Positions 1 to 5,486 of a stretch of DNA of 5,627 nucleotides are shown one piece after another (position 1 is the first letter of the stretch; the number at the start of each line of letters is the position of its first letter). Source of the DNA: Burkholderiaceae bacterium (GTDB lineage Bacteria > Pseudomonadota > Gammaproteobacteria > Burkholderiales > Burkholderiaceae_D); NCBI GenBank assembly GCA_014379395.1, contig JACMLV010000533.1:1-5627 (forward strand). The letters run 5' to 3'. The notes below the pieces were generated by a model. That model saw only the letters and a list, made by a program, of their open reading frames with translations. It searched no databases and was not told where the DNA came from. Both the position numbers and the translations under genes were made by a program.

Positions 1-119
1 CCTCATCGCTTTTTTTCGCCTGCGAAATTGAGAGCCATACTAGAATTACGGCTGGATCCTTTTTTTATTTTGCAATTGCTTGAGAGGGAAAACCTGACAT
101 TACTGCCAAAGGCAAAATC
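1..119. other. AT-rich leader upstream of the receiver/HD-GYP operon
   Basis: This stretch is about 41% GC by hand count, far below the following genes, and it carries several T-runs (near 10-16 and 60-69). I find no protein gene here on either strand. Possible promoter pieces are TAGAAT at 41-46 (one mismatch to a -10 box) and TTGAGA at 80-85 (one mismatch to a -35 box), but neither has a partner at 16-18 bp, so I do not call a promoter. The frame of the downstream receiver gene is closed by a TGA at 81-83. The region may be an ordinary intergenic leader, or the flank of a rearrangement that removed sequence upstream of the receiver. Confidence 0.5.
108..112 (+). promoter_or_regulatory. Weak ribosome binding site for the TTG start of the receiver gene
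   Basis: AAAGG lies 7 bases before the TTG at 120. No ATG or GTG occurs in frame between the upstream stop (81-83) and the first receiver strand, so this modest Shine-Dalgarno match supports TTG as the start. Confidence 0.45.
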
Positions 120-518
120 TTGGCGCCGGCGCCGCGGCAGCAAAGCGTCCTGTGCATCGACGACAACCCGACCAATCTCAAGCTGATCGGCCAGATGCTG
201 GCCAGGCGCGGCCACCTGGGCCTGATCGTCGCGCCCAGCCCGGAGCTCGGCATCGAGCTGGCGATGGCGCACGAGCCCGACCTGATCCTGCTCGACATCA
301 ACATGCCGGGCATGGACGGCTACCAGGTGCTCAAGGTGCTGCGGGCCGAGCGCCGCCTGTGCCACGTCCCGGTGATCGCCGTCACCGCCAACGCCATGCC
401 GCGCGACCTCGAGCGCGGCCGCGCGGCCGGCTTCGCCGCCTATCTGACCAAGCCGCTCGAAGTGGGCTTGTTCCTGCAAACCCTGGAGCGCTGCTTACCT
501 GGCGGCAAGGAGACCTGA
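120..518 (+). CDS. Stand-alone CheY-like response regulator receiver protein
   Basis: A single receiver (REC) domain of 132 residues with almost nothing outside it. Seen directly: the acidic pair D14-D15 (VLCIDDN), the phosphoacceptor D59 in LLDINMPGMDG, the switch Thr at T89 (VTAN) and the conserved K111-P112 (LTKPL). All residues needed for Mg2+ binding and phosphorylation are present. It has no output domain, so it probably acts through protein contacts or as a phosphorelay intermediate in the cytoplasm. The start is a TTG; the next in-frame candidates would cut into the first beta strand. The stop lies one base before the next gene's start, so the two are surely cotranscribed. The sequence style (DNPTNLKL, PVIAVTANAMPRDLERG) resembles the C-terminal receiver of hybrid histidine kinases. 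It could therefore be a kinase remnant rather than a native single-domain regulator. No kinase gene is visible in the window. Confidence 0.88.
   Translation: MAPAPRQQSVLCIDDNPTNLKLIGQMLARRGHLGLIVAPSPELGIELAMAHEPDLILLDINMPGMDGYQVLKVLRAERRLCHVPVIAVTANAMPRDLERGRAAGFAAYLTKPLEVGLFLQTLERCLPGGKET
507..512 (+). promoter_or_regulatory. Ribosome binding site fixing the TTG start of the HD-GYP gene
   Basis: AAGGAG lies inside the end of the receiver gene, 7 bases before the TTG at 520. This strong, well-spaced site decides the start: there is no nearby ATG in frame, and the TTG puts the receiver domain at the usual distance from the N terminus. Confidence 0.8.
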
Positions 519-519
519 T

Positions 520-1584
520 TTGATCGACGCGTTGCCGTCCCAAGCCCGCATCTTCGTCATCGACGACGAGCCGGCCAACCTGAAGCTGCTCGACAAGATG
601 CTGGCCAGCCAGGGCTATTTGCGCCCGGTGCTGATCCAGGACCCGCGCGAGGTGCTCGAGCGCTACCACGAGGCGCGGCCGGACCTGATCCTGCTCGACC
701 TGAACATGCCGCATCTGGACGGCTACCAGGTGATGGCGCAGTTGCAGGCGCTGGACGACGCGCTGCTGCCACCGATCGTGATCCTGACCGCCCAGCACGG
801 GCGGGACACGCTGTTGAAGGCGCTGGCGGCCGGCGCGCGCGACTATGTCGGCAAACCCTTCGACCGCGCCGAACTGCTGATGCGGGTGCGCAACCTGCTC
901 GACGCCCAGTTGGCGCACCGCATGCTGCACGACCAGAAGGCGGTGTTGGAGGAGATCGTGCTGGCGCGCACCGAGAGCCTGAACCAGACCCGCCTGCAGG
1001 TGGTGCGGCGCCTGGGCCGGGCGGCCGAATACCGCGACAACGAGACCGGCCTGCACATCATCCGCATGAGCCAGTTTTCGGCCGTGCTGGCCAGGAGCCT
1101 GGGCTGGAGCGCCGCCGATTGCGAGCTGATGCTGCACGCCAGCCCGATGCACGACGTCGGCAAGATCGGCATCCCGGACGCGATCCTGCTCAAGCCGGGC
1201 AAGTTCGAACCCGACGAGTGGGCCATCATGCAGACCCACGCCAGCATCGGCGCCGACATCCTGGAGGACGACGACTCGGCCCTGCTGCGCCTGGCGCGCG
1301 TGATCGCCCTCAGCCACCACGAGAAATGGGACGGCAGCGGTTATCCGCAGGCGCTGTCGGGGGAGGCGATCCCGCAGGCCGGGCGCATCGTCGCCGTGGC
1401 CGACGTGTTCGACGCGCTGACGTCGGCGCGGCCGTACAAGAAGGCCTGGCCGGTCGAGGAGGCGGTGGCCTTCATCGCCGCCAACGCCGGCAGCCATTTC
1501 GATCCCGAGGTGGCGCGCCATTTCGCACTCTGCCTGCCGGAAATCCTGGCCATCCGCGAACGCTATCTGGAGCCGGACGCCTGA
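520..1584 (+). CDS. Two-domain response regulator: receiver plus HD-GYP cyclic-di-GMP phosphodiesterase
   Basis: A 354-residue cytoplasmic regulator (RpfG type) expected to hydrolyse the second messenger c-di-GMP under control of phosphorylation. The receiver domain spans about residues 8-125, with D15-D16, phosphoacceptor D60 (LLDLNMPHLDG), T90 and K112. A helical linker (about 128-168, probably coiled-coil) leads to the HD-GYP domain (about 165-345). Metal and substrate residues visible in order are E175 and H179 (NETGLH), H211-D212 with K215 (MHDVGKIG), H240, H266-H267, the GYP signature at 274-276 (DGSGYP) and D295 (VADVFDAL). Nothing essential is missing, so I infer an active enzyme, probably with a trinuclear iron-type site because the extra Glu (E175) is present. 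The gene follows the receiver gene by one base and is likely translationally coupled to it. The input kinase is not in the window. Targets of c-di-GMP control (motility, biofilm, exopolysaccharide) cannot be told from the sequence. Confidence 0.95.
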   Translation: MIDALPSQARIFVIDDEPANLKLLDKMLASQGYLRPVLIQDPREVLERYHEARPDLILLDLNMPHLDGYQVMAQLQALDDALLPPIVILTAQHGRDTLLKALAAGARDYVGKPFDRAELLMRVRNLLDAQLAHRMLHDQKAVLEEIVLARTESLNQTRLQVVRRLGRAAEYRDNETGLHIIRMSQFSAVLARSLGWSAADCELMLHASPMHDVGKIGIPDAILLKPGKFEPDEWAIMQTHASIGADILEDDDSALLRLARVIALSHHEKWDGSGYPQALSGEAIPQAGRIVAVADVFDALTSARPYKKAWPVEEAVAFIAANAGSHFDPEVARHFALCLPEILAIRERYLEPDA

Positions 1585-1597
1585 GCGGGGAAGAGGC

Positions 1598-1641
1598 GAG
1601 CGGGGGGCGACCCGGGCGGCGATCCGGGCTTACCCCTGCTC
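1598..1641 (+). other. GC-rich stem-loop after the HD-GYP gene
   Basis: GAGCGGGG (1598-1605) can pair with CCCCTGCTC (1633-1641) apart from one bulged T, enclosing a second stem CCCGG (1611-1615) / CCGGG (1624-1628). No T-run follows, so it is not a standard intrinsic terminator. It may act as a 3'-end mRNA stabiliser or a weak termination structure for the operon, starting 13 bases after the stop codon. Confidence 0.4.
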
Positions 1642-1664
1642 ACAGAAGGGATGAATTCAGGCCA

Positions 1665-1677
1665 AAAACGACGTTTT
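1665..1677. repeat. Short perfect palindrome between the HD-GYP gene and maeB
   Basis: AAAACG (1665-1670) and CGTTTT (1672-1677) form a perfect inverted repeat around a single A. The last arm ends in four Ts, so it could be a feeble terminator on the + strand, or a small operator site. Nothing in the sequence decides between these. Confidence 0.35.
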
Positions 1678-1691
1678 GCATCGTGAAGGTT

Positions 1692-1731
1692 CTTGCCACT
1701 TGGTGAAAATACTTACCACTTGGTGAAAATA
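1692..1731. repeat. Two tandem 20-bp direct repeats upstream of maeB
   Basis: Units 1692-1711 and 1712-1731 are identical except for position 4 (G in the first, A in the second). The shared core is CCACTTGGTGAAAATA (1696-1711 and 1716-1731). Inside each core is a small dyad, CAC-TTG-GTG. The 20-bp period is close to two helical turns, so proteins on both copies would sit on the same DNA face. A much more degenerate third unit may precede them at 1672-1691 (10 of 20 matches by hand). The repeat ends 27 bases before the predicted -10 box of maeB, the place for an activator or repressor site. I do not recognise the motif. Confidence 0.75.
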
Positions 1732-1755
1732 TCTAGCTAAATGAAAGAATTCGTC

Positions 1756-1764
1756 TGATAAAAT
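1756..1764 (+). promoter_or_regulatory. Probable extended -10 promoter of maeB
   Basis: TGATAAAAT reads as an extended -10 element: the TG dinucleotide, one base, then TAAAAT with one mismatch to TATAAT. The sequence 16-18 bp upstream (around 1735-1742) is a poor -35 box, which fits a promoter relying on the extended -10 and perhaps on an activator bound at the adjacent tandem repeat. Transcription would begin near 1771, giving a leader of about 34 bases. Confidence 0.5.
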
Positions 1765-1788
1765 CGTACGCTTTCCGATTGAACAAAC

Positions 1789-1795
1789 AGGAAGG
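1789..1795 (+). promoter_or_regulatory. Ribosome binding site of maeB
   Basis: AGGAAGG ends 9 bases before the ATG at 1805 and supports that start. Confidence 0.7.
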
Positions 1796-1804
1796 TCGCA
1801 AAGC

Positions 1805-4123
1805 ATGGATTCGTCATCTGATCAAAAAGAAGAATTACGTCAACAGCTGCGTCTGGCAGCGCTTGAGTATCACGAGTTCCCGCATCCCGGCAAGATCAGC
1901 GTCACCCCGACCAAACAACTGACCAACCAGCGCGACCTGGCCCTGGCGTACTCCCCGGGCGTGGCCGCGCCATGCGAAGAGATCGTCATCGATCCGGCCA
2001 ACGCCTACAAGTACACCGCGCGCGGCAACCTGGTGGCCGTCATCACCAACGGCACCGCCGTGCTGGGCCTGGGCAATATCGGCCCGCTCGCCTCCAAGCC
2101 CGTGATGGAGGGCAAGGGCGTGCTGTTCAAGAAATTCGCCGGCATCGACGTGTTCGACATCGAAATCAGCGAGAGCGACCCGGACAAGCTGGTCGACATC
2201 ATCGCCTCGCTCGAGCCGACCTTCGGCGGCATCAACCTGGAAGACATCAAGGCGCCGGAGTGCTTCTACATCGAGCGCCAGCTGCGCGGGCGCATGAAGA
2301 TCCCGGTCTTCCATGACGACCAGCACGGCACCGCGATCATCGTCGGCGCCGCCATCATGAACGGCATCAAGGTGGTCGGCAAGGACATCAAGCACTGCAA
2401 GCTGGTGGTGTCGGGCGCCGGCGCGGCCGCGCTGGCCTGCCTCGACCTGATCGTCGACCTCGGCTTCCCGATCGAAAACATCTTCGTCACCGACCTGGCC
2501 GGCGTCGTCTACAAGGGACGCACCGAGCTGATGGACCCGGACAAGGCCCGCTTCGCGCAGGACACCCCGGCCCGCAGCCTGGGCGAGATCATCTCCAACG
2601 CCGACATCTTTCTCGGCCTGTCCGCCGGCGGCGTGCTCAAGCAGGACATGGTGCAGCAGATGGCGCCCAAGCCGTTGATCCTGGCGCTGGCCAACCCGAG
2701 CCCCGAGATCCTGCCGGAGGACGTCAAGGCGGTGCGCGCCGACGCCATCATCGCCACCGGCCGTTCGGACTATCCGAATCAGGTCAACAACGTGCTGTGC
2801 TTCCCGTACATCTTCCGCGGCGCGCTCGACTGCGGCGCCACCACCATCACGCGTGAAATGGAAATCGCGGTGGTGCACGCGATCGCCGAGCTGGCCCACG
2901 CCGAGCAGTCCGACGTCGTCGCCTCGACCTACGGCATCAGCAACCTCTCGTTCGGCCCGGAATACCTGATCCCGATGCCGTTCGATCCGCGCCTGTTGAT
3001 CAAGATCGCGCCGGCGGTGGCCAAGGCCGCCTTCGAGTCGGGTGTGGCGACGCGTCCGATCAAGGATCTGCAAGCCTACGCCGACAGCCTGCAGCAATTC
3101 GTCTACCGCAGCGGCACCTTCATGAAGCCGCTGTTCCAGATCGCCAAGAGCACGCCGCCCGAGCTCAAGCGCATCGTCTACGCCGAGGGCGAAGAAGAGC
3201 GCGTGCTGCGCGCGGTGCAGGTGGTGGTCGACGAGCGCCTGGCGCGGCCGATCCTGGTCGGCCGTCCGAGCGTGCTGCAAACCCGGATCGAGAAATTCGG
3301 CCTGCGCCTGACGCAGGGCGTCGATTTCGACGTCATCAATCCCGAGCACGACGAGCGCTTCCGCGACTACTGGCAGACCTATCACCAGATGACCAGCCGC
3401 AAGGGCGTCACCCCCGCCTACGCCAAGCTGGAAATGCGCCGCCGGCACAGCCTGATCGGCGCGATGACGATCCACAAGGGCTTCGCCGACGGCATGATCT
3501 GCGGCACCTTCGGCAATACCCAGCTGCATCTGGACTACGTCGACCGCGTGCTCGGCAAGCGCGCCGGCAGCAACGTCTACGCGGCCATGAACGTGCTGAT
3601 CATGCCCGAGCGCCAGATGGTGGTGGTCGACACCCACGTCAACGACGACCCGGACGCGGCGCAACTGGCCGAGATCACCATCATGGCGGCCGAGGAGATG
3701 AAGCGCTTCGGCCTGTCGCCGCACGCGGCCCTGCTGTCGCACTCGAACTTCGGTTCGAGCAACAGCGCCTCGGCGCAGAAGATGCGCGCCGCGCTGGCGC
3801 TGATCCGCGAAGCGGCGCCGGACCTGGAAGTGGACGGCGAGATGCACGGCGACACCGCGCTCGACACCAAGCTGCGCAACAGCCTGATGCCCGATTCGAC
3901 CCTGAAGCACGACGCCAACCTGCTCGTCATGCCCAACATCGAGGCCGCCAACATCGCCTACAACCTGCTCAAGACGGCGGCCGGCAACGGCATCGCGATC
4001 GGCCCGATCCTGCTCGGCTGCGCCAAGCCGGTGCATGTCTTGACGCCGTCGGCCACGGTGCGCCGGATCGTCAACATGACCGCGCTGTGCGTGGTCGACG
4101 CGGTCGGACACCGCAAGGCGTAA
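1805..4123 (+). CDS. maeB: NADP-dependent malic enzyme, MaeB type with C-terminal phosphotransacetylase-like domain
   Basis: Oxidative decarboxylation of malate to pyruvate and CO2 with reduction of NADP+, in the cytoplasm. It supplies NADPH and pyruvate when cells grow on C4 acids or acetate. The 772 residues match the usual length of the long bacterial form. The N-terminal malic domain (about 15-165) shows the catalytic Tyr in ALAYSPGVAAPC (Y49), the ITNGTAVLGLGNIGP block (80-94), the probable catalytic Lys in GKGVLFKKF (K104), and metal ligands E146-D147 and D172 (FHDDQHGT). The NAD(P)-binding domain (about 175-425) has the SGAGAAAL loop (203-210) and the NNVLCFPYIFRGALD signature (328-342). 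Residues about 440-770 form the phosphotransacetylase-like region (YAEGEEERVLRA near 459; DANLLVMPNIEAANIAY from 703). In E. coli MaeB this region is a regulatory site sensing acetyl-CoA rather than an active transferase; I infer the same here. The gene is monocistronic, with its own promoter and a strong terminator. NADP preference is assigned from family architecture. Confidence 0.97.
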   Translation: MDSSSDQKEELRQQLRLAALEYHEFPHPGKISVTPTKQLTNQRDLALAYSPGVAAPCEEIVIDPANAYKYTARGNLVAVITNGTAVLGLGNIGPLASKPVMEGKGVLFKKFAGIDVFDIEISESDPDKLVDIIASLEPTFGGINLEDIKAPECFYIERQLRGRMKIPVFHDDQHGTAIIVGAAIMNGIKVVGKDIKHCKLVVSGAGAAALACLDLIVDLGFPIENIFVTDLAGVVYKGRTELMDPDKARFAQDTPARSLGEIISNADIFLGLSAGGVLKQDMVQQMAPKPLILALANPSPEILPEDVKAVRADAIIATGRSDYPNQVNNVLCFPYIFRGALDCGATTITREMEIAVVHAIAELAHAEQSDVVASTYGISNLSFGPEYLIPMPFDPRLLIKIAPAVAKAAFESGVATRPIKDLQAYADSLQQFVYRSGTFMKPLFQIAKSTPPELKRIVYAEGEEERVLRAVQVVVDERLARPILVGRPSVLQTRIEKFGLRLTQGVDFDVINPEHDERFRDYWQTYHQMTSRKGVTPAYAKLEMRRRHSLIGAMTIHKGFADGMICGTFGNTQLHLDYVDRVLGKRAGSNVYAAMNVLIMPERQMVVVDTHVNDDPDAAQLAEITIMAAEEMKRFGLSPHAALLSHSNFGSSNSASAQKMRAALALIREAAPDLEVDGEMHGDTALDTKLRNSLMPDSTLKHDANLLVMPNIEAANIAYNLLKTAAGNGIAIGPILLGCAKPVHVLTPSATVRRIVNMTALCVVDAVGHRKA

Positions 4124-4188
4124 GGCGCCGATAGCGGTCTTGCCGCCGCCGCTTTAATTGCTCCATCGCGCCACCCGGCGCGCCATCG

Positions 4189-4226
4189 CGGGCCGTTCCC
4201 CACCAGGAACGGCCCGTTTTTATTTC
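4189..4226 (+). terminator. Intrinsic terminator of maeB
   Basis: An 11-bp perfect stem (CGGGCCGTTCC at 4189-4199 with its complement at 4206-4216), a 6-base loop, and then TTTTTATTTC. It starts 66 bases after the maeB stop. The opposite strand has no T-run after the stem, so it works in one direction only and would not stop transcripts coming from rlpA. Confidence 0.95.
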
Positions 4227-4428
4227 TCCGGGCATTTGACGCCTGTCAACCCCGAGTCCGCTCCAGCGCTTAATATGGCGGTCGAACTCTTGGCCCTCCC
4301 AGCGGTCCGCGATGACGAGATAACCATCGTTATTTAGGCTCATGGTGCGACGCAACAACGCTGTCAGGTGCGGGAGTTCACCAAACACCTTCAAACACAT
4401 AGCCGCCCGCGGCGCACGCGGAACTCCC
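4227..4428. other. Gene-free stretch between the maeB terminator and the end of rlpA
   Basis: Together with the maeB 3' end this makes about 305 bases without a protein gene I can support. After the terminator it holds the palindrome at 4236-4249 with a -10-like TAATAT, and a small GC stem at 4402-4413 (GCCGC/GCGGC) just past the rlpA stop that lacks a T-run. Minus-strand positions 4400 to 4230 read open as a plausible-looking but unrecognised peptide. That frame runs on through the terminator into maeB, so I do not call it a gene. It could be a decayed gene end. Confidence 0.5.
4236..4276 (+). promoter_or_regulatory. Candidate FNR/ANR-type site with a -10-like hexamer
   Basis: TTGAC (4236-4240) and GTCAA (4245-4249) form a perfect inverted repeat with a 4-base spacer, the layout of FNR/ANR boxes (TTGAT/C-N4-A/GTCAA). 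A TAATAT hexamer at 4271-4276 would put a + strand start near 4283-4284, making the site centre about -41.5, which is class II activator spacing. No protein gene lies suitably downstream on the + strand; a transcript would run antisense into the 3' end of rlpA. This is a pattern match only and may be chance. Confidence 0.25.
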
Positions 4429-4893
4429 TCACTTGGAACTGGACGGCCGGCCGGCTTCGGGCTTGGCGCCGTCCGCGCGCTTCGGCACGTGCAGCGGCTG
4501 CATCGCGACCGGCGCCGTGCCGTCCTTTTTCAAGTCGAGCTTCTCGGCCGTCTTCGGCGACACATCGATGATGCGTCCGTCGACATACGGTCCGCGATCC
4601 TTGATGACCACCTCCGCGCTCTTCCCGGTCTTCAGATTGGTCACCTTGGCCTTGGTGCCGAGCGGCAAGGTCTTGCTGGCGGCGACGTTGCTGCGCGGAT
4701 TCATCGGTTCGCCGCTCGCCATCTTCTTGCCGGCGAATTTCGCGCCGTAATACGATGCCTTGCCTTTTTGGGTTTTGTGGGTTTTGTGGGTTTTGTGGGT
4801 GTCGCCGGCCGCGGCCTTGGCGGCGCCGGGCGCGTTCATCAGCGACATAGACAGCGGCAAGACCAGCGTCGTCAGCATTTGTTTCGGGCTCAT
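4429..4893 (-). CDS. RlpA-like secreted double-psi beta-barrel protein without SPOR domain
   Basis: A 154-residue exported protein of the septal ring lytic transglycosylase RlpA family, which in P. aeruginosa cleaves naked glycan strands of peptidoglycan at the division site. Residues 1-27 are a signal peptide (MSPKQ, hydrophobic stretch, cleavage after AKA). There is no lipobox Cys, so the product should be soluble in the periplasm. A basic linker at 32-43 is (Thr-His-Lys)3-Thr-Gln-Lys. The double-psi beta-barrel spans about 44-134: GKASYYG at the start, E62 in ASGEP, KTLPLGTKAKVTNL (74-87) and D99 in IKDRGPYVDGRIIDVS. The usual AAH of the family is AAS here (S73), as in a short Burkholderiales subgroup I recall. 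The tail (135-154) is basic and low-complexity, with no SPOR domain, so targeting to denuded septal glycans is not expected. Enzyme activity is inferred and uncertain. Translation from 5022 would add 43 residues that hide the signal peptide, so I chose the inner ATG. Confidence 0.88.
   Translation of the reverse strand: MSPKQMLTTLVLPLSMSLMNAPGAAKAAAGDTHKTHKTHKTQKGKASYYGAKFAGKKMASGEPMNPRSNVAASKTLPLGTKAKVTNLKTGKSAEVVIKDRGPYVDGRIIDVSPKTAEKLDLKKDGTAPVAMQPLHVPKRADGAKPEAGRPSSSK
4770..4796. repeat. Three perfect 9-bp tandem repeats inside rlpA
   Basis: GGGTTTTGT occurs three times in a row on the + strand, with a further partial GGGT after it and TTTTT before it. On the coding strand each unit is ACCCACAAA-like and encodes Thr-His-Lys in the linker between signal peptide and barrel. 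Nine-base units keep the frame, so copy-number change by slippage would alter linker length without breaking the gene. Confidence 0.9.
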
Positions 4894-4899
4894 TTTGCT

Positions 4900-4904
4900 C
4901 TCCC
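4900..4904 (-). promoter_or_regulatory. Ribosome binding site that decides the rlpA start
   Basis: On the minus strand GGGAG lies 6 bases before the ATG whose first base is 4893. This site, and the signal peptide that begins exactly there, favour this start over the upstream ATG at 5022. Confidence 0.7.
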
Positions 4905-5003
4905 GTCGCGAAGTGAAAAAGCTTCGATACTGGAATGGCGCCGAGGTTCTGGCACGGCCCGCATGTATGTGGGCGACGACGTCGATCTCCCGGCCTTGTC
5001 CGG

Positions 5004-5012
5004 TGCGATAAT
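5004..5012 (+). promoter_or_regulatory. Possible extended -10 promoter of the rhodanese gene
   Basis: TGCGATAAT has the TGn extension followed by GATAAT, one mismatch from TATAAT. No good -35 lies at 16-18 bp (around 4983-4989). Transcription would start near 5019, about 30 bases before the ATG. The site lies in the 155-bp divergent region shared with rlpA; I could not place the rlpA promoter with confidence. Confidence 0.4.
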
Positions 5013-5032
5013 GGATGCTCATTTCTCAGATC

Positions 5033-5038
5033 AAGGAG
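5033..5038 (+). promoter_or_regulatory. Ribosome binding site of the rhodanese gene
   Basis: AAGGAG lies 10 bases before the ATG at 5049. It favours this start over more upstream in-frame starts, and the signal peptide begins at this ATG. Confidence 0.7.
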
Positions 5039-5048
5039 CAAGCCGACC

Positions 5049-5456
5049 ATGAAGATTTTGCACAAGCTTATCGTCGGCGCCGCCATGGCCGCGGGCGCCG
5101 CCTGGTTCAATGTCGCCTCGGCCGAGACGCCGCCGGTGCAAACCATCGCGGTCGCGCAAGGCCGCCTGATGGCCAGCCAGGGCGCGCTGCTGATCGATGT
5201 GCGCGAGCCGGACGAGTATGCGGAAGGCCACGCGCCCGGCAGCGTCCTGATACCGCTGGGGCAATTGCCGGGCCGGCTGGCCGAGCTTCGGGCGTCCCAG
5301 GACAAGCCGGTGGCGCTGATTTGCCGTTCGGGCCGGCGTTCGGCGCGCGCGGCGGAGATCTTGCGTCAGGCCGGTTTCAGCAAGGTGTACAACATCGAGG
5401 GCGGCATGAACGCGTGGAGCGCGGCCGGCCTGCCGGTGCTCAAGGGCGCGAAATAA
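5049..5456 (+). CDS. Periplasmic single-domain rhodanese-like protein
   Basis: A 135-residue exported protein with one rhodanese domain. Residues 1-25 form a clean signal peptide (MKILHK, hydrophobic stretch, cleavage after ASA). The domain spans about 28-133: LLIDVREPDEYAEGHAPGS (47-65), the IPLGQLP segment, the active-site loop CRSGRRSA with catalytic C92, and the terminal YNIEGGMNAW block (114-123). With the Cys and the arginine-rich loop intact, it should be able to carry a persulfide and act as a thiosulfate- or persulfide-type sulfurtransferase in the periplasm. The natural donor and acceptor are unknown. It is divergent from the rlpA-like gene and convergent with the GH25 gene, with no partner in the same direction, so it is probably a single-gene unit. 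No terminator with a T-run is visible in the 30 bases before the next gene. Confidence 0.93.
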   Translation: MKILHKLIVGAAMAAGAAWFNVASAETPPVQTIAVAQGRLMASQGALLIDVREPDEYAEGHAPGSVLIPLGQLPGRLAELRASQDKPVALICRSGRRSARAAEILRQAGFSKVYNIEGGMNAWSAAGLPVLKGAK

Positions 5457-5486
5457 GGCGCCTCTATTTCCCGGCGGGCGGGTCGA

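Noticed and set aside
1..183. Open frame from the first base, reading through the AT-rich leader into the receiver gene
   Set aside because: No start codon or family resemblance. Its second half is just an out-of-frame reading of the receiver gene.
382..1521. Long minus-strand open frame antisense to the HD-GYP gene
   Set aside because: Low-complexity antisense product of GC-rich coding. No ribosome site or recognisable domain, and the + strand gene has a complete set of catalytic motifs.
1835..4111. A 758-codon open frame on the minus strand, antisense to nearly all of maeB
   Set aside because: It mirrors maeB codon positions in very GC-rich DNA where stop codons are rare. Its translation is dominated by Arg, His, Val, Asp and Gln with no domain signature, and maeB itself is unmistakable.
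4402..4413. GCCGC/GCGGC hairpin after the rlpA stop as its terminator
   Set aside because: A 5-bp stem with a 2-base loop and no T-run on the minus strand. Too weak to call.
4950..4965. Possible sigma-54 promoter: TGGCACG at 4950-4956
   Set aside because: The -24 element is perfect, but the GC expected for the -12 element would fall at 4963-4964. The only GC is two bases too close (4961-4962), and sigma-54 does not tolerate that spacing.
4977..4984. CGACGTCG palindrome in the divergent rlpA/rhodanese region
   Set aside because: Eight-base palindromes of this composition are common in such GC-rich DNA, and it has no clear placement relative to either promoter.
4894..5022. N-terminal extension of rlpA to the ATG at 5022
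   Set aside because: It would bury the signal peptide 43 residues inside the protein and would overlap the putative rhodanese promoter. The inner ATG has a good ribosome site.
4342..5052. 236-codon + strand open frame covering the rlpA region
   Set aside because: Its Arg/Gly/His-rich translation lacks any domain. The minus strand holds a signal peptide and a double-psi barrel in the same place, so this is a shadow.
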